From contig MQVO02000055.1 in NCBI GenBank assembly GCA_001986395.2, positions 43,080 through 107,079 of the forward strand: a DNA stretch of 64,000 bases. Direction: 5' to 3'. The position numbers and the translations under genes were made by a program. Below are positions 11,824-22,267 of the stretch, one piece after another (the stretch's first letter is position 1; each line of letters begins with the position of its first letter). The notes under the pieces were generated by a model. That model worked only from the letters and a program-made list of their open reading frames with translations. It searched no databases and was not told the DNA's origin. This stretch comes from Irpex lacteus (taxonomy: Eukaryota; Basidiomycota; Agaricomycetes; Polyporales; Irpicaceae).

Positions 11824-12558
11824 TCACGACACCTCCTCAACAGTAACAACCGGCCCCGTCGGCGTCCTCGTCTGCACCAGTCCTGGCCGACCTCCAGGAG
11901 TACTAGTTCCAACATCCACGCCCGCCGGAGATCGCACCTCAACACCAGCCCTCTCCCTCAACTCCTCCTCAACCTCTCCCAACCCCTCCACCTCCCCCTC
12001 CCCAAACTGCTCCAACACCCCCTCAAGCCTCTCATAATCCACCCTCAGCCTCTCCAGCTCGCCTCTAAGCCTCACATTCTCCGCCTTCAGCTCTTCCGCC
12101 TCACTCGCCCTCTTCCTCACTTCATCCCCTTCCTCTCCAACGCTCTTCACATCCCGGCGAGTGAGGATATCGGCCGTCTTGCGTAGCCTCAAGTTCTCAG
12201 CTTCGAGCGCGGCAATACGTGAGGAAAACGTTTGTTTGATCATCGCCAATCCGTCAGACAGTTGAGTTCGAGCGACGGAGAGCTGGGAAGTGAGAGAGGC
12301 GTTGGCGGAGGAGAGGGAGGACGCGTGCGAGGAGGCTTTGTTGTATAGCTCGAGGAAGAGCGCGCGGTCGCGCTCTGCGTCGGTGGCGCGTTGGGAGAGG
12401 GAGGCGTTGGTTGTGCGCAGGTCTGAGAGGGTGGTTTCGAGTTGGTGCATTAGGGTTGGGAGGGGTGGGAGGGGTGGGAGGGAAGGGAGGGAGGGATCGA
12501 TGTCTTGAGGTGGGGTGGTGCTGGTGTTGGTGGTGGAAGGAGGGATGGGGGAGGTCAT
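11824..12558 (-). CDS. coiled-coil protein of unknown function
   Basis: A single uninterrupted frame of 244 residues, start ATG at 12558, stop at 11824. A Ser/Thr/Pro-rich N-terminus (about residues 1-35) is followed by a long predicted coiled coil: LMHQLETTLSDLRTTNASL, then LYNKASSHASSL, then AALEAENLRLRKTADIL and ELKAENVRLRGELERLRVDYERLEGVL. The C-terminus is again Thr/Pro/Gly-rich. From memory, similar coiled-coil proteins occur in Agaricomycetes, but I could not check this and cannot name a function. It is divergent from ASF1, with a 235-base shared upstream region rich in pyrimidine runs. The 3' flank appears duplicated (see 9813-11823). Confidence 0.7.
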   Translation of the reverse strand: MTSPIPPSTTNTSTTPPQDIDPSLPSLPPLPPLPTLMHQLETTLSDLRTTNASLSQRATDAERDRALFLELYNKASSHASSLSSANASLTSQLSVARTQLSDGLAMIKQTFSSRIAALEAENLRLRKTADILTRRDVKSVGEEGDEVRKRASEAEELKAENVRLRGELERLRVDYERLEGVLEQFGEGEVEGLGEVEEELRERAGVEVRSPAGVDVGTSTPGGRPGLVQTRTPTGPVVTVEEVS

Positions 12559-12793
12559 TGGGGCTTGGGTGTGTGGTGTAGTGTGTTGCAGTAGAGATTT
12601 GTGCAGATCGTCTGAGTGAAGTGTACGACGTCAATATTCAATATTCAAGTTCGGCCACAGCCGAGTCACGCGACCGTGACACCACGCGTCCTCTGTGTCA
12701 CCCCTCTCCCTCTCCCTTCTTCCTCCTCCCCCTCTCCCTTTCTCCCTTCCTCTCTCCTCTCCACCTCCTCCTCCTCAACCTCAGCTCACAGAG

Positions 12794-13683
12794 ATGTCGA
12801 TAGTAACAATACGAGTAAGCATTCACTATGAGATTAGTAGGAGGGTGGTGCTGATGAAAGGACACACAGAACGTAGAGTTCCTGAACAACCCCGCGCGGT
12901 TCCTCGATCCGTACCATTTTCGCGTTACGTTTGAGTGTATTGCTCCGCTGCCTGAAGGTACGCTCCCCCCTCACTCTAATCAACTTAAGCTCACTTACTC
13001 TCGCTCACCCACTCGTTTGATAACTCCCCCCTCGCTCGATAACCCCTTGTCGCTCGATACCTCCCCCCTCGCTCGCTCACTCGCTCCCAGACCTCGAATG
13101 GCGCCTAATCTACGTCTCCTCCCCCGGCAACGAAGACCTCGACCAAGAACTCGACGACTGCCTAGTAGGACCCGTCCCCCCCGGCACAAACTCCTTCGAA
13201 TTCCGCGGCTCCCCGCCCCTCCCCTCCAAAATCCCCCGCGAAGACGTACTCGGAGTAGCAGCTCTCATACTTACGGGCAGCTATAAAGACCAGGAGTTTG
13301 TACGGGTGGGGTATTATCAGAATACGGAGTATGATAACGAGGAGTGGAGAGTGGAGCCCCCTGCAGAGGTGGTTTGGGAGAGGTTGGTTAGGGATATTAA
13401 TAGTAAGCCGAGGGTTACTAGGTTTCAGATTAAGTGGTGAGGCGGCGTTCTCTCCTCTCCTCTCTTCACCTCTCTCCTCCTCTCCTCTCTTGCTTTTGCT
13501 TCTCTTCACCCCACTTCCCAACTCCTCACTAACCCCTCTCTCGCCTGTAGGGACGTATTCCCAGGCGGCGCAACAGGCCAAACAGTCTCAGCAGGCGCGG
13601 CGACATCAGCGGCCGTGCCCTCTGCGGACAACCTCGATACTACGGAGGACGCGGACACGGCTATGAATGGTATCGAGTCGTGA
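12794..13683 (+). CDS. ASF1: histone H3-H4 chaperone ASF1
   Basis: Four exons, 12794-12814, 12870-12957, 13091-13436 and 13551-13683, about 195 residues. The ASF1 immunoglobulin-like core is unmistakable: MSIVTIRNVEFLNNPARF, then LEWRLIYVSSPGNEDLDQ, DDCLVGPVPPGTNSFEF, GVAALILTGSYKDQEFVRV, GYYQNTEYDNEE and KPRVTRFQIKWDVFP. ASF1 binds the H3-H4 dimer and hands it to CAF-1 or HIR for nucleosome assembly in the nucleus. The C-terminal tail (about 40 residues) is Ala/Thr/Ser-rich and acidic, as in other fungi. The first exon is short (21 nt, MSIVTIR). The last coding bases and stop codon lie in a ~38-bp direct repeat continuing downstream (13669-13744). Confidence 0.93.
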
Positions 13684-13900
13684 TGGTGATTGTCAATGTC
13701 GAGAGAGGGATATCGAGTCGTGATGGTGATATCGATGTCAAGAGAGCAAAATATTGGAGAAGTTGGGGGGAGGGGGAGGGGTTTTGTGTGCGGCTGGAGG
13801 AGTGGAGGGGAGGGCATGTGTGGCCACTATTGGAGGATGTGGTATGCGTGGCCACCAGAGGGGATGGGATGCGTGGCCACAGCCGGAGGGGATATCGATG
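13669..13900. repeat. short tandem repeats at the ASF1 3' end
   Basis: Two near-identical ~38-bp units lie at about 13669-13706 and 13707-13744, sharing ATCGAGTCGTGATGGTGAT; the first contains the ASF1 stop codon. About 80 bases further on, GTGGCCAC occurs three times (near 13819, 13849 and 13874) at 25-30 base spacing, twice as GCGTGGCCAC. These look like slippage products in the 3' untranslated region. The rest of the convergent gap to 14172 holds nothing else recognisable. Confidence 0.6.
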
Positions 13901-14172
13901 ATATACTTGTCTCGTTATCTATCGTGTTGTCTTTTTACTTACTGATTTTCCAATACCCATTCACTACTCATCGCACACACGTATTGGAAATGAATAACAC
14001 TTCAATTTCACAGGATAGGTGGTCATAAGATATGCACATTTCGCAGCTTTCCAATTCTCCAATCCATATTATCTTTTCCATGCTCCTTTCCATGCTCCCA
14101 TTCTTCACGGTCATCAGAGACACCGGGGTTGATATTCAACGAGCACGCCCTCCCACTCAAAACACTCGCTAC

Positions 14173-16115
14173 TCAATCTTTCCTCTTATCACTAACACCC
14201 CCCGTCTTCTTGTTATACTCCGTCGCAAGCCGGTCGTACTCGACCCCGTTCTGGGCGGCTTGTTTCTTCAGGATGTCTACAACGTACAGCTTGCTGTTAA
14301 TCATCCTCACAATATCCTCGTGATGTGTGGTAGGTGGTAGGTGGGGAAGGAGGGAATGGAGCGTCACGATGGCGAAAGCACGAGGAATGTCGCCGAAGTG
14401 GAAGGAAAGAAACTCGAAACAAGTAAAAAGGAAAGAAACGCACCAAAATCCCGAACCTTAGCCTCAGCCTCACCCAACTTCTTCTTCAGCTCCTCGATCT
14501 GCTTCGCTTGGTCCCCGGAGGCGATGGCAGAGCGGGAGGAGGTTGCTGTCTGTGAATTGGGTGGAGTGGGGGTTAGTGTTTTGTTAAAAAGGAGGATGAG
14601 GGGGGAGAGGGAGTAAGGAGAAATGAGCGACTCGAGCAAGGAGTTGCTCGAGCAAGAAGGAGCTCAACAATAGCTCGAGCAAGGAGCTCGACGTATGAGT
14701 GTAGCTCGCGCACCGGCACTAGCAACTACCTCGACACCAAGCAACTCGCAGCACCAACTACCAGCTCGAGCCCCAGGTCCAGCGCGAACTCGAGCAACTC
14801 CCAGCAACTCCTAGCAGCTCTCGTAGAGCAACTCTCAAAGAGTCTGAGCAACTCTCATAGAGTCCTCATACAGCTCACGTAGAGCTCTCATAAAGCATGA
14901 AAGAGAAACCGCACCTCCTGCTTAAGCTTCGCATACTCCTCCTGCGTGTGGATGAGGTCGAGGATGATGTAGAACGTGCGGGTGAGGACGAGCGAGAGGA
15001 AGAGGCAGAAGCCGGTTAGGTAGGTGTTTCGTTGGGCGCTGCGGGGAGGGGGGTGGGTTAGTGTTGTTTCTTCACATTAGCCTGACGAGAACGCGAGTAG
15101 ATGGAGATGAGAAGGAGGAGAAGGTAAGAAATCAGGAGATGATAGAGATGGGAGTGAAAGGAAGAGGATGCAGGGGAGGAGGGAAAGAGGAGAAGAAGCG
15201 GGGAAGGGTAGAGGGGGAAGAGGGGAAGATGGGGGTGTGGGAGGGATATGAGATGGGAAGGAGAGGAAGTATGAAGGGGACGCAGGGAAGAGGAAGGTGG
15301 GGATGGTTAGGGTAGAAGGGAAGAGGAAGGAGGAAGCAGACGGTGGGAAGTGAGGTGCAGCGAAGAGGAAAGGAAGAGGAAGTCGGGGTAGGAAGGAGAG
15401 GAGAGAGAGCTAGGAAGAAGGAGAGGAAAGAAGAGGATGGGACGGAAAGAAGAGTGCAGGGACGGAGAAGTGGAAGAAACAGTGCAAGGGAGACACGCAC
15501 TAAAACTTCCGTGCAGCAAAGTTAGTCTCGGACCTCACGTCCTGGACGGGCTGGCCGCTGTTGCGTGCGACGTCTGCCTCTGCGGTGACGCGCCACATGC
15601 GTTGGAGGGCGTCGACGAAGAGGATGCCTACGAATCTATATTGAGTCGAGTTTGTCAGTCTCGGTTGTCAGGATTTTGAAGTAGATGCGAGGAGAAGAAG
15701 GGAAGGTAGAGGAGGATGAGAGGGAGTTGGGGAAAGAAACTCGGAGAGACAGAATGAGAGATGAAGGAGAGATAGAATGAGAGTGACGAGGAGAATGAAG
15801 GAGAGAGAGAACAAGAGCAAGGAGAACGAGGGAACGATAGAATGCAGAAGGAGCACGCACATAAAAGTAATCTTCAACCCATACGCAACCTTCGCCACAA
15901 TCGGACTCTCGCTCAAGAAGTGGAACAGCTTCTTGCGGATGGCGTACGGGAGGGGCGCGACGAGCACGCAGAAGGTGGACATCTCCGCCGCGAGGAGGAG
16001 GAATGTTAGTGTGTAACTAAATCATCCACATTTTGGTTAGCATTGGTGTTGGCATTCTCGTTGGCATTCTCGTTCTAATGAGGGGAGAGAGGGAGGGGAC
16101 GTACTAGACGGTCAT
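14173..16115 (-). CDS. BAP31: BAP31/Yet-family endoplasmic reticulum membrane protein
   Basis: Six exons: 16105-16115, 15861-16016, 15501-15635, 14915-15038, 14444-14549 and 14173-14276, about 211 residues. The first exon is only 11 nt (MTVY). Three membrane segments are visible: LTFLLLAAEMSTFCVLVAP, an IFVGILFVDALQ segment, and FCLFLSLVLTRTFYIILDL. A cytosolic coiled coil follows (QIEELKKKLGEAEAKV, DILKKQAAQNGVEYDRLATE). The C-terminus ends K-R-K-D, with basic residues at -4 and -3, which fits a dilysine-type ER retrieval signal. BAP31 proteins sort membrane cargo leaving the ER. The introns at 15039-15500 and 14550-14914 are unusually long for this window, and the former is strongly pyrimidine-rich on the coding strand. 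Confidence 0.88.
14630..14890. repeat. degenerate minisatellite inside a BAP31 intron
   Basis: Within the 365-base intron between exons 4 and 5 of the BAP31 gene, short units built on CTCGAGCAAGGAG and GCAACTC are repeated many times with small variations, including several CTCGAG sites. The surrounding exons are unaffected. This accounts for the extra length of the intron compared with the 50-70 nt norm. Confidence 0.55.
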
Positions 16116-16603
16116 TTTGCTTTCTCTTGCTTTGAGTTCCTTCGTTTACTTTGAAGAGTTGTAGGAAGAGCTAGAGGAGGTGGTGGTGGTGGTAAGAGAA
16201 CAAGTAGTTGGACGTGTTTTTGGATGCCGCAGTGGGAGCTACGAGTGGACACGACACGTCCCCCTGCCCCTTTGGCGCTTCGCGTGTTCGCCGACGTCAT
16301 TCATTCTGCGGACGCGTCTCGCCGGCGGGTGCTATTCATTCAGAGTTTGTTGTGGCCGGGGCGAAGATTATGGGATGGGTTGGTCAGGACTAGGTGTACA
16401 GTATCGTTGTACATATATTGTGATTAAACCTAAAATCTAGGAAGGCTTCTACTCTATGGATTATAACACACTCTCTACTCTAACCACTCATTATCGTTAT
16501 AACCAAACACCACCCTCTCTATTAGCTTACGAATAAGATAACCTCCTCCAGCTATTCCAGCAACCCCTTCTGCCCCCTCACCTTCGCCCCCTCCTGCCCC
16601 CCT

Positions 16604-17250
16604 TCACACCCGAACAACCCTATCCGCACAAGAGCAAGCCGCGCGGGACCGTTGTATGAACGCGAGGGATTGTTCGGCGGTTTGACGGACAGTGCATTCG
16701 TATGCGAGTGCAAGGTGAAGGTCTGCAAGGGCTCGTCGGACGACGGCGGGCGTATGGATGGACAAGAAGGGGAAGGGCTTACGCAGTATCTCGGCAGTCA
16801 TTGCAGCTATCCCCTCCGCCATCCTCTGGGTTGAGTCTTCTGACTGCGCCGCCAAAGATGATGTGGGTTCTAGGCAGCAAGTATACGTGTCAAAACCTTC
16901 GGACACCGATCCCAACGGCCGCGGGAGATGGTTGGCCTGTCGCCAGCGTATATTCAAGAGCGGCCACAGCGACTTCGACAGAGGCTGAGCGTGCGGGCAC
17001 TTCAGTAGCAAGAGAGTTGTCAGAAAGCTTGTTCTTGTTTCGTCGTCTTGAACCACTAGTCTTGCCAGCGACACCCTTTCCACCGGGCACTCTAATAGCA
17101 GCGTGTGGCAATCAACGGGAAGGCTTGCTCTTTGGTGATGGTCCCCTCGCGTGTACATGCTGAGCCAATCTACCTCTGAATAAACAGTTGTTTGATTCAA
17201 TGCCCGGGGTGATTATCCACGATATGATGCGTACCTTTCTTTACCCACAA
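16604..17250 (-). pseudogene. decayed 5'-truncated copy D of the family at 18322-20304
   Basis: Remnants in order match the intact gene: an exon-3 end followed by GTACG (about 17231-17248), the start of exon 4, a stretch equivalent to GKVVAGNTAGPRR through ATGQ (about 16900-17110), an exon-5 equivalent (EDSTQRMAEGIAAMTAEIL) and a shortened last exon (ECTVRQTAEQSLAFIQRS). The middle of exon 4 is missing, the frame changes several times, and the conserved VAPAAVPAVM C-terminus is absent. It resembles copy C more than the intact gene, so it probably arose by duplication of the already truncated unit. It is not expected to encode a working protein. Confidence 0.65.
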
Positions 17251-17261
17251 TCACCACCCCC

Positions 17262-18290
17262 TTAAGCACACGCCCTCCCTCCTAAGTCCTCATCCCACGA
17301 CTCCCGCTCCCCTTCACCTCCAACAACCCTGTCCGTGAGTGTCGCAATCCTCGCGAGCGCGAGCATCACCGCGGGTACAGCCGCAGGTGCTACACCTTCT
17401 ACGATTTCGAACCTCTTCAAACTCTGCTTCTGCACTGTCTGGGTCTGAAGTCTTTGAAGGCGTTTTCGAGGGACCATTGTGAGAATGCGAGAGCTTTTTC
17501 GGCGATTTGCCGGGCGGTGCGTTCGTACGCGGGTGTTTCGCGAAGGTCTGGAAGATAGTTTAGAATGGATGATGCTGATAGCGGAATACATAGTAGGGCC
17601 CCAGCTGCTCTGCACTGCCCGTTCGAGAGTCGTACGGACGTCCGAGAGGTCTGATTGGTGTTGGTGAAAGGAGAGGGAAGGTCGACCCTTTGGCTTCTGA
17701 GGGGAGTGAGGTATATGTTGGCCTGGAGACACGAGAAGTGAGTGGGGAGTCTAGGGAAGTGGGAGTGGGGCGGACGGCAGAGGGATGAAGGAAGAGATTG
17801 TGAGAAGAAAGATAAAGGAGGGGGTAGTAGAGGTGTGTAATCGTTTTGAAGCTGGACTCGCAGACGTAGATGAGTTGTCTGTGCGCTTGCGCTTGAGAGT
17901 AGGACTCGTGATGCTGGTGATCTGTGAGCTCAGACGTTGAAACGAGGAACTGGTGTACAGGTCATAGGGGAATATTGACCTGTTGCCGGTAGATGTTCAG
18001 GAGAGACCACAGGAGCCTTCGCTACTGTGCATGTGGCCACTTGAGTAGTAGCGGGAGTGTTGTAAGATCTCTTCAGCTTCGCCCATCGTCTTGGACCAGC
18101 CGTATTGCCAGCGACGACCTTACCTGCAGTGGCCCTACCGCCCGATGTGTGGTAATCGACAAGAAGGCTTGCTCTTAGGTGGCGGTGCCCTCGCATATTT
18201 CCGGGACAGTTTGCATCTAAAGTAGAGAGTTGTTTGGTTTAAAGGCCGATCGTCTGCAGTACGGGACGTACGTTTCTTTGACCATCACCA
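17262..18290 (-). pseudogene. decayed 5'-truncated copy C of the family at 18322-20304
   Basis: The copy begins abruptly within the equivalent of exon 3 (about 18268-18290, a degenerate WFKET followed by its GTACG donor), only ~30 bases after the stop of the intact gene. Exon 4 equivalents follow: GPRRWAKLKRSYNTPATTQ and PEHLPATGQ, then an in-frame TGA at 17930 where the intact copy reads CGA. Further on are LSFHQHQSDLSDVRTTLERAVQ and the conserved C-terminus GVAPAAVPAVMLALARIATLTDRV, in a different frame from the LRET/ERTARQIAEKAL segment. Exons 1 and 2 are absent. The stop, frameshift and missing 5' end mark it as a pseudogene. Confidence 0.75.
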
Positions 18291-18321
18291 TCTTCCAAAA
18301 CACACCCACTGCCTCCCTCTC

Positions 18322-20304
18322 CTACAACTCCCGCTCTCCCTCGCCTCCAACTTCTATCACTTTATCCGTAAGCCTCGCTATCCTCGCGAGCGCGAGCATC
18401 ACCGCGGGTACGGCAGCAGGCGCAACACCTTCTACGATCTCTAGCTTCCTCTCCACTTGCAGTCGCTGTTGATATTTGCGTGTGAGAGATTGTTCGAGAG
18501 ACTGCACGGTCCTTTGAAGGGATTGCACGGTTTCTTCGGCGGTTTGACGGGCGGTTCTTTCGCGCGTGAGTGTTTCTCTTAGCTCTGCAATGGGTCATCA
18601 GAAAGGTCGGCGTGCGTACGAATGAGCGAGAAGGCGTACGTCGTATCTCAGAAGCCATCGCCGCAAGCTCTTGCACCTTCCTCTGACCAGCATCCGCGTC
18701 TGATTGTACCGCCGAACTTCGTGGTTCTAAGGAGACGCGTCAAAACAACCACGAATCTCAACACAAGCCATAGCATAGCAGCGTACCTTGTACGTCCTCT
18801 TCCTCCTCCGCATCGGAATCGGACGCATAGATCTCCTCTTCAAGCTCTTCAAGCGTCAACGGTCTAGCTCTCGAGCCCAAAGGAGGCAAAGGCAAAACAC
18901 TGGCCGGCGAATGCGGTGGCGACGGAGGGAGCGTCACTGCTGCAGGTGCGACCTCGATACCGGTTTCTCGCTCTCGTTGCAGCTGCTCACGCAGCTCCCT
19001 CTCCCTCGCCAACTGCGAACCCACCATGACGAGCTGCGCCCCTGCCTCACCCAACTGCGCCCTCGTCAGCCCCAACTGCTTCTGCACTGAACGTAAAAGA
19101 GTGGCACGGACTCCCGAGAGGTCTATGCGGTGTTGGTGGAAGGAGAGGGTGGGGAGGGTGGATACTTCGGCTTCGGAGGGGAATGAGGTTTGGGTTGGGC
19201 TGGAGACGCGGGATGGGAACGCGGGGGTCGAGGGGGAGGTGTCGAGGGAGGGGAACTGGGAGTCGTTTAGTAGGTTGGGACGGCGGACGGAGGGTGTGAA
19301 GGAGGGTATTGTAAGAGGAGAGGGACCGGTGGGTGAGGTATGTGGTCGCTTCGATGAAGGAGACGTGGGCGAGTCGTCTGTGCGCTTGCGTTTGAGATTG
19401 TTAGTGGTGATGGGAGTGGGGGTGCTATTAGCTCGGACGTTGAGAGCGGAGAGCTTGGCTGCGAGTTGTTGTGTGCTCATTATACGAGGGTCTTTCGTGG
19501 CCACGGGAGTTTGCTGACCCGTTGTCTGTAGATTCTCAGTAGCGGCTACTGGGACTTGGTCTACGTGGGCTCCGGAATCTTGAGTAGTAGCGAGTTTGTT
19601 ATAAGATCTCTTGGTCCTGACCCGTCGTCTTGGCGCCGATTGACTGGAAGAGTCTGTCTCGGATGGCGATGCCTTTGCGAATACATGCCGCACCGGTTTG
19701 CCTCTAGATAAAGGAGATGGTTGGTTCACAGGGTTGATTGTCTGAGGTACAAGACGTACGTTTCTTTGAACCAGGCCGATCCGATACTGTAGGTAGAATA
19801 AGTTACTTAAATAAGCGAACAGCTAAAGGACAAAGGATGAAATGTATGCTTTACTTACGTTGATATCGGGCAGCTCTTCGCGATCGTCCTCGAAGCGTCA
19901 TGTAAGAAAGTGACCATCTGTATGTGCTCGTCCTGGTGTCGATAGCATACAGGTCAGATGTATGCACTAGAACCACTCGATTATGTGTTACTAGCAAAAA
20001 CAACACTCACTGAACCCCTCTTCAAAACCCATCTCGCCCTTATCTGCCCACTCCCCCACACGATCTCCTTCCCCCTTGGCTCGACCTGGTTCAGCGTGAG
20101 CACGTTCAAATGGGAGTCGAAGATCCCCATGAGCAGCGGCGTCCGTGCATCTCTGCCTTCTGGTTTTATGCGTGTTATGGCGGAAGCGAGTTCGCCTTTG
20201 TATTGGAGCTGGAGTTCTAGTTCTATTGGTGGGTTACTGTGACTCATCAGTTGGGTTTTGACGGTAGGTTTGTGAGCGGAAAGCTGTTCGAGAGTAAGCT
20301 CCAT
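18322..20304 (-). CDS. lineage-specific protein of unknown function, family copy B
   Basis: Six exons: 20011-20304, 19859-19932, 19760-19786, 18787-19703, 18640-18699 and 18322-18584, about 544 residues. It aligns with the plus-strand gene at 6228-8163 along its length: LQYKGELASAI, IVWGSGQIRARWVLKRGS, CPISTIGSAWFKET, LPTLSFHQHRIDLSGVRAT and GVAPAAVPAVMLALARIARLTDKV. Exons 2 and 3 are 74 and 27 nt in both. The middle carries a basic cluster (NNLKRKRTDD) and Ser/Pro-rich linkers; the last exon is a coiled coil (RQTAEETVQSLQRTVQSLEQSL). I know no domain here. The donor at 18639 was preferred over 18619 because only it gives an open frame into the last exon. Two truncated copies follow it on the same strand. 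Confidence 0.75.
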
Positions 20305-20849
20305 AATCTTTCTTAGATGAACTTTATCTGGATACCTAGGAGACTCAGGCCTCGGACGTTGATACTCTATTATAATATGCGCTTTAATGAGCAGGACAAC
20401 CCCTATAACTTGTTATCACCCAACGGCGTGAGGCAGCTCTGGAGAAAAGTTGGCGGTCTGACACCTAGACACAATGACTTCGTTATTCTTGCGTAGGTTT
20501 ACTGTCAGGAAACCTTACCGTTTTATTGATGGCGAGCTGGGCCACCAGTGACTGACAGTAATTGAGTTGAGTGGACTAATTAACAAGCGCCAATGGAAGT
20601 CTGAGATAAGATGCCGCGCGGCGGAGGCACCGGATCAAGCTCGGGCATTTTCCTAAAGAAGACATCTACAGCGGCGAACGCCGTCGTCTGTTGTCTTTGC
20701 CAATGACCACCGTGACGCTCACTGGTACGTACTTCAGGCCGCCATGTCCTGCCAAAACCAGAGTAATCTCGCAACTAACTCCATGGATATGACAATAATA
20801 GGCACACGCAGCACTAGGTCACAACATACATAACAATCTGCAATATCTA

Positions 20850-22267
20850 CTAGTTAAAGGACCTCGCACGCGTCCTCTTCAACTCGCCGCATCCACTGTT
20901 CTGCACACTGACTTCGTCAATCTCCCACTTCGGCGGCGTGTGAAGTCCAAGCAAGTATCGAACTCCGCGAAATTGCGAATCGAGTGGACACTGCTTCTCA
21001 CCGCTTTCCTCCCACTCGTCTTTGAGCTTCCACTGGAGAGCGTGGTTCAAGCAGTCGTCCTCGTTGATCTGGATGAGCCAGCTTGCTCGGTCTCTCTTGC
21101 CAAAGAGAAGATCCTTGAACGAACTTGACCTTCTGCGTCGCGGGGGCCTTGGCGATGAATCTCCCTGAGGAACTTCGTCCTCACTCAGGTCGACAGCGCT
21201 ATGTGCTTGAGACATCTTCTGCAGGGGAGACGGTCCAATGCGGGGACTCTTCATGGCCGGCGATGATTGGCCTGGCTGCTCGCTCTTGGGACGAGGAGAT
21301 CTGCGCGGGTCTGGGTACGGCAACATAGCGTCCCACTTTCGATCGAAGGAGCCGTCTCCCAGGGGCACAGGACCTTTCCACAACGCTTGATGGATGACAT
21401 AGTCCAAAGCATATCTGATGCTTCCGCCTCTCTCGATAAAATGCTCGACTGCCGCGTAGCTATACTTGCCGTCATGTGCGCCTTGTACGAATTCGACGCG
21501 CAAGGTAGAGGCCGTGGGAGTTGCCTCCGGGATGCCGAGCATCGTTCGAATGGTGTGGAAGGCCGCTCGGTATCCCAGATAGAACTGTCTTCGGATGCCT
21601 TGGGCGACAATGTGCGAGGGCATGAAGGCCAAGAAAGGGTCGTCGGCTGCGGCTTCTGTGTCTAACGGCTGGTCGTTGTCGGCGAAGTCATCGAGGCGGC
21701 AAAGCATCGCGACGTGTGCATCGTGAGCGATTTCTACCGCACGTCAGTTTGAAGGCTAATGAAATGTGTAGACGTGTGCTTACCTCTTAGCCTAAACCTC
21801 ATGCGTGGAGAGAGCCATCCCGCGGTACACTTCCCACAAGCGCATTTCGGAAGCTTGTTCTTGATGTACCCGTCTCGCAGCGTCTTGCAAGCATTATCCA
21901 GCATCTCATGAATCACGAATCTTGGGGTCTTCCGCATCAGTGCAAGATTCCGGGATATTGCTGTCTCCTGGTTATTGTCACCATGCTCCAGGCCAAGTAC
22001 GTCTTCGCCCTGCGCGAGTTTAGGTCCAGCTACCTCGAGCATCGTCTTGATGGCGTCTAAATTCTCCTCGACAGCAGCAACCGCTATAGGTCGTGCTCCT
22101 TGCTCGTCTGGCTGGTTGAGAAGAACTGGGTTGGCGGCGTATACGCTTCGCAACATCTTCTCCACCGACCCGCCTGACCATTTCTTGTCGCTGAGTGCGC
22201 TGTGAACTGGGAATTTCCATTCCATCTTCGCGTTGCAGCGGCCGGTCTCACCTTTATCAGGCATCAA
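20850..22267 (-). CDS. hypothetical protein, possibly ankyrin-like
   Basis: Two exons, 21784-22267 and 20850-21733, about 455 residues; the intron has clean GTAAGC and TAG ends and joins RMRFRLR to EIAHDAHVAML. The N-terminal third (EQGARPIAVAAVEENLDAIKT region) resembles one weak ankyrin-like repeat. It is followed by a Cys-rich CACGKCTAGWLSPRMRFRLR segment. The second half is a globular region with YLGYRAAFHTIRTMLG, then a Ser/Arg/Pro-rich linker (RPPRRRRSSSFKD) and a C-terminal block ending in LKRTRARSFN. I recall similar proteins in Agaricomycetes but know of no function. No catalytic motif is evident. The 545-base gap downstream (20305-20849) holds nothing I can identify. Confidence 0.7.

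Noticed and set aside
13438..13550. Possible short ORF in the last ASF1 intron (Ser/Leu-rich).
   Set aside because: It is a pyrimidine-rich intron with canonical ends; the ASF1 frame requires its removal.
15061..15525. Plus-strand Lys/Glu/Arg-rich frames.
   Set aside because: They lie in the purine-rich strand of BAP31 introns and would be interrupted by no real splice or start context.
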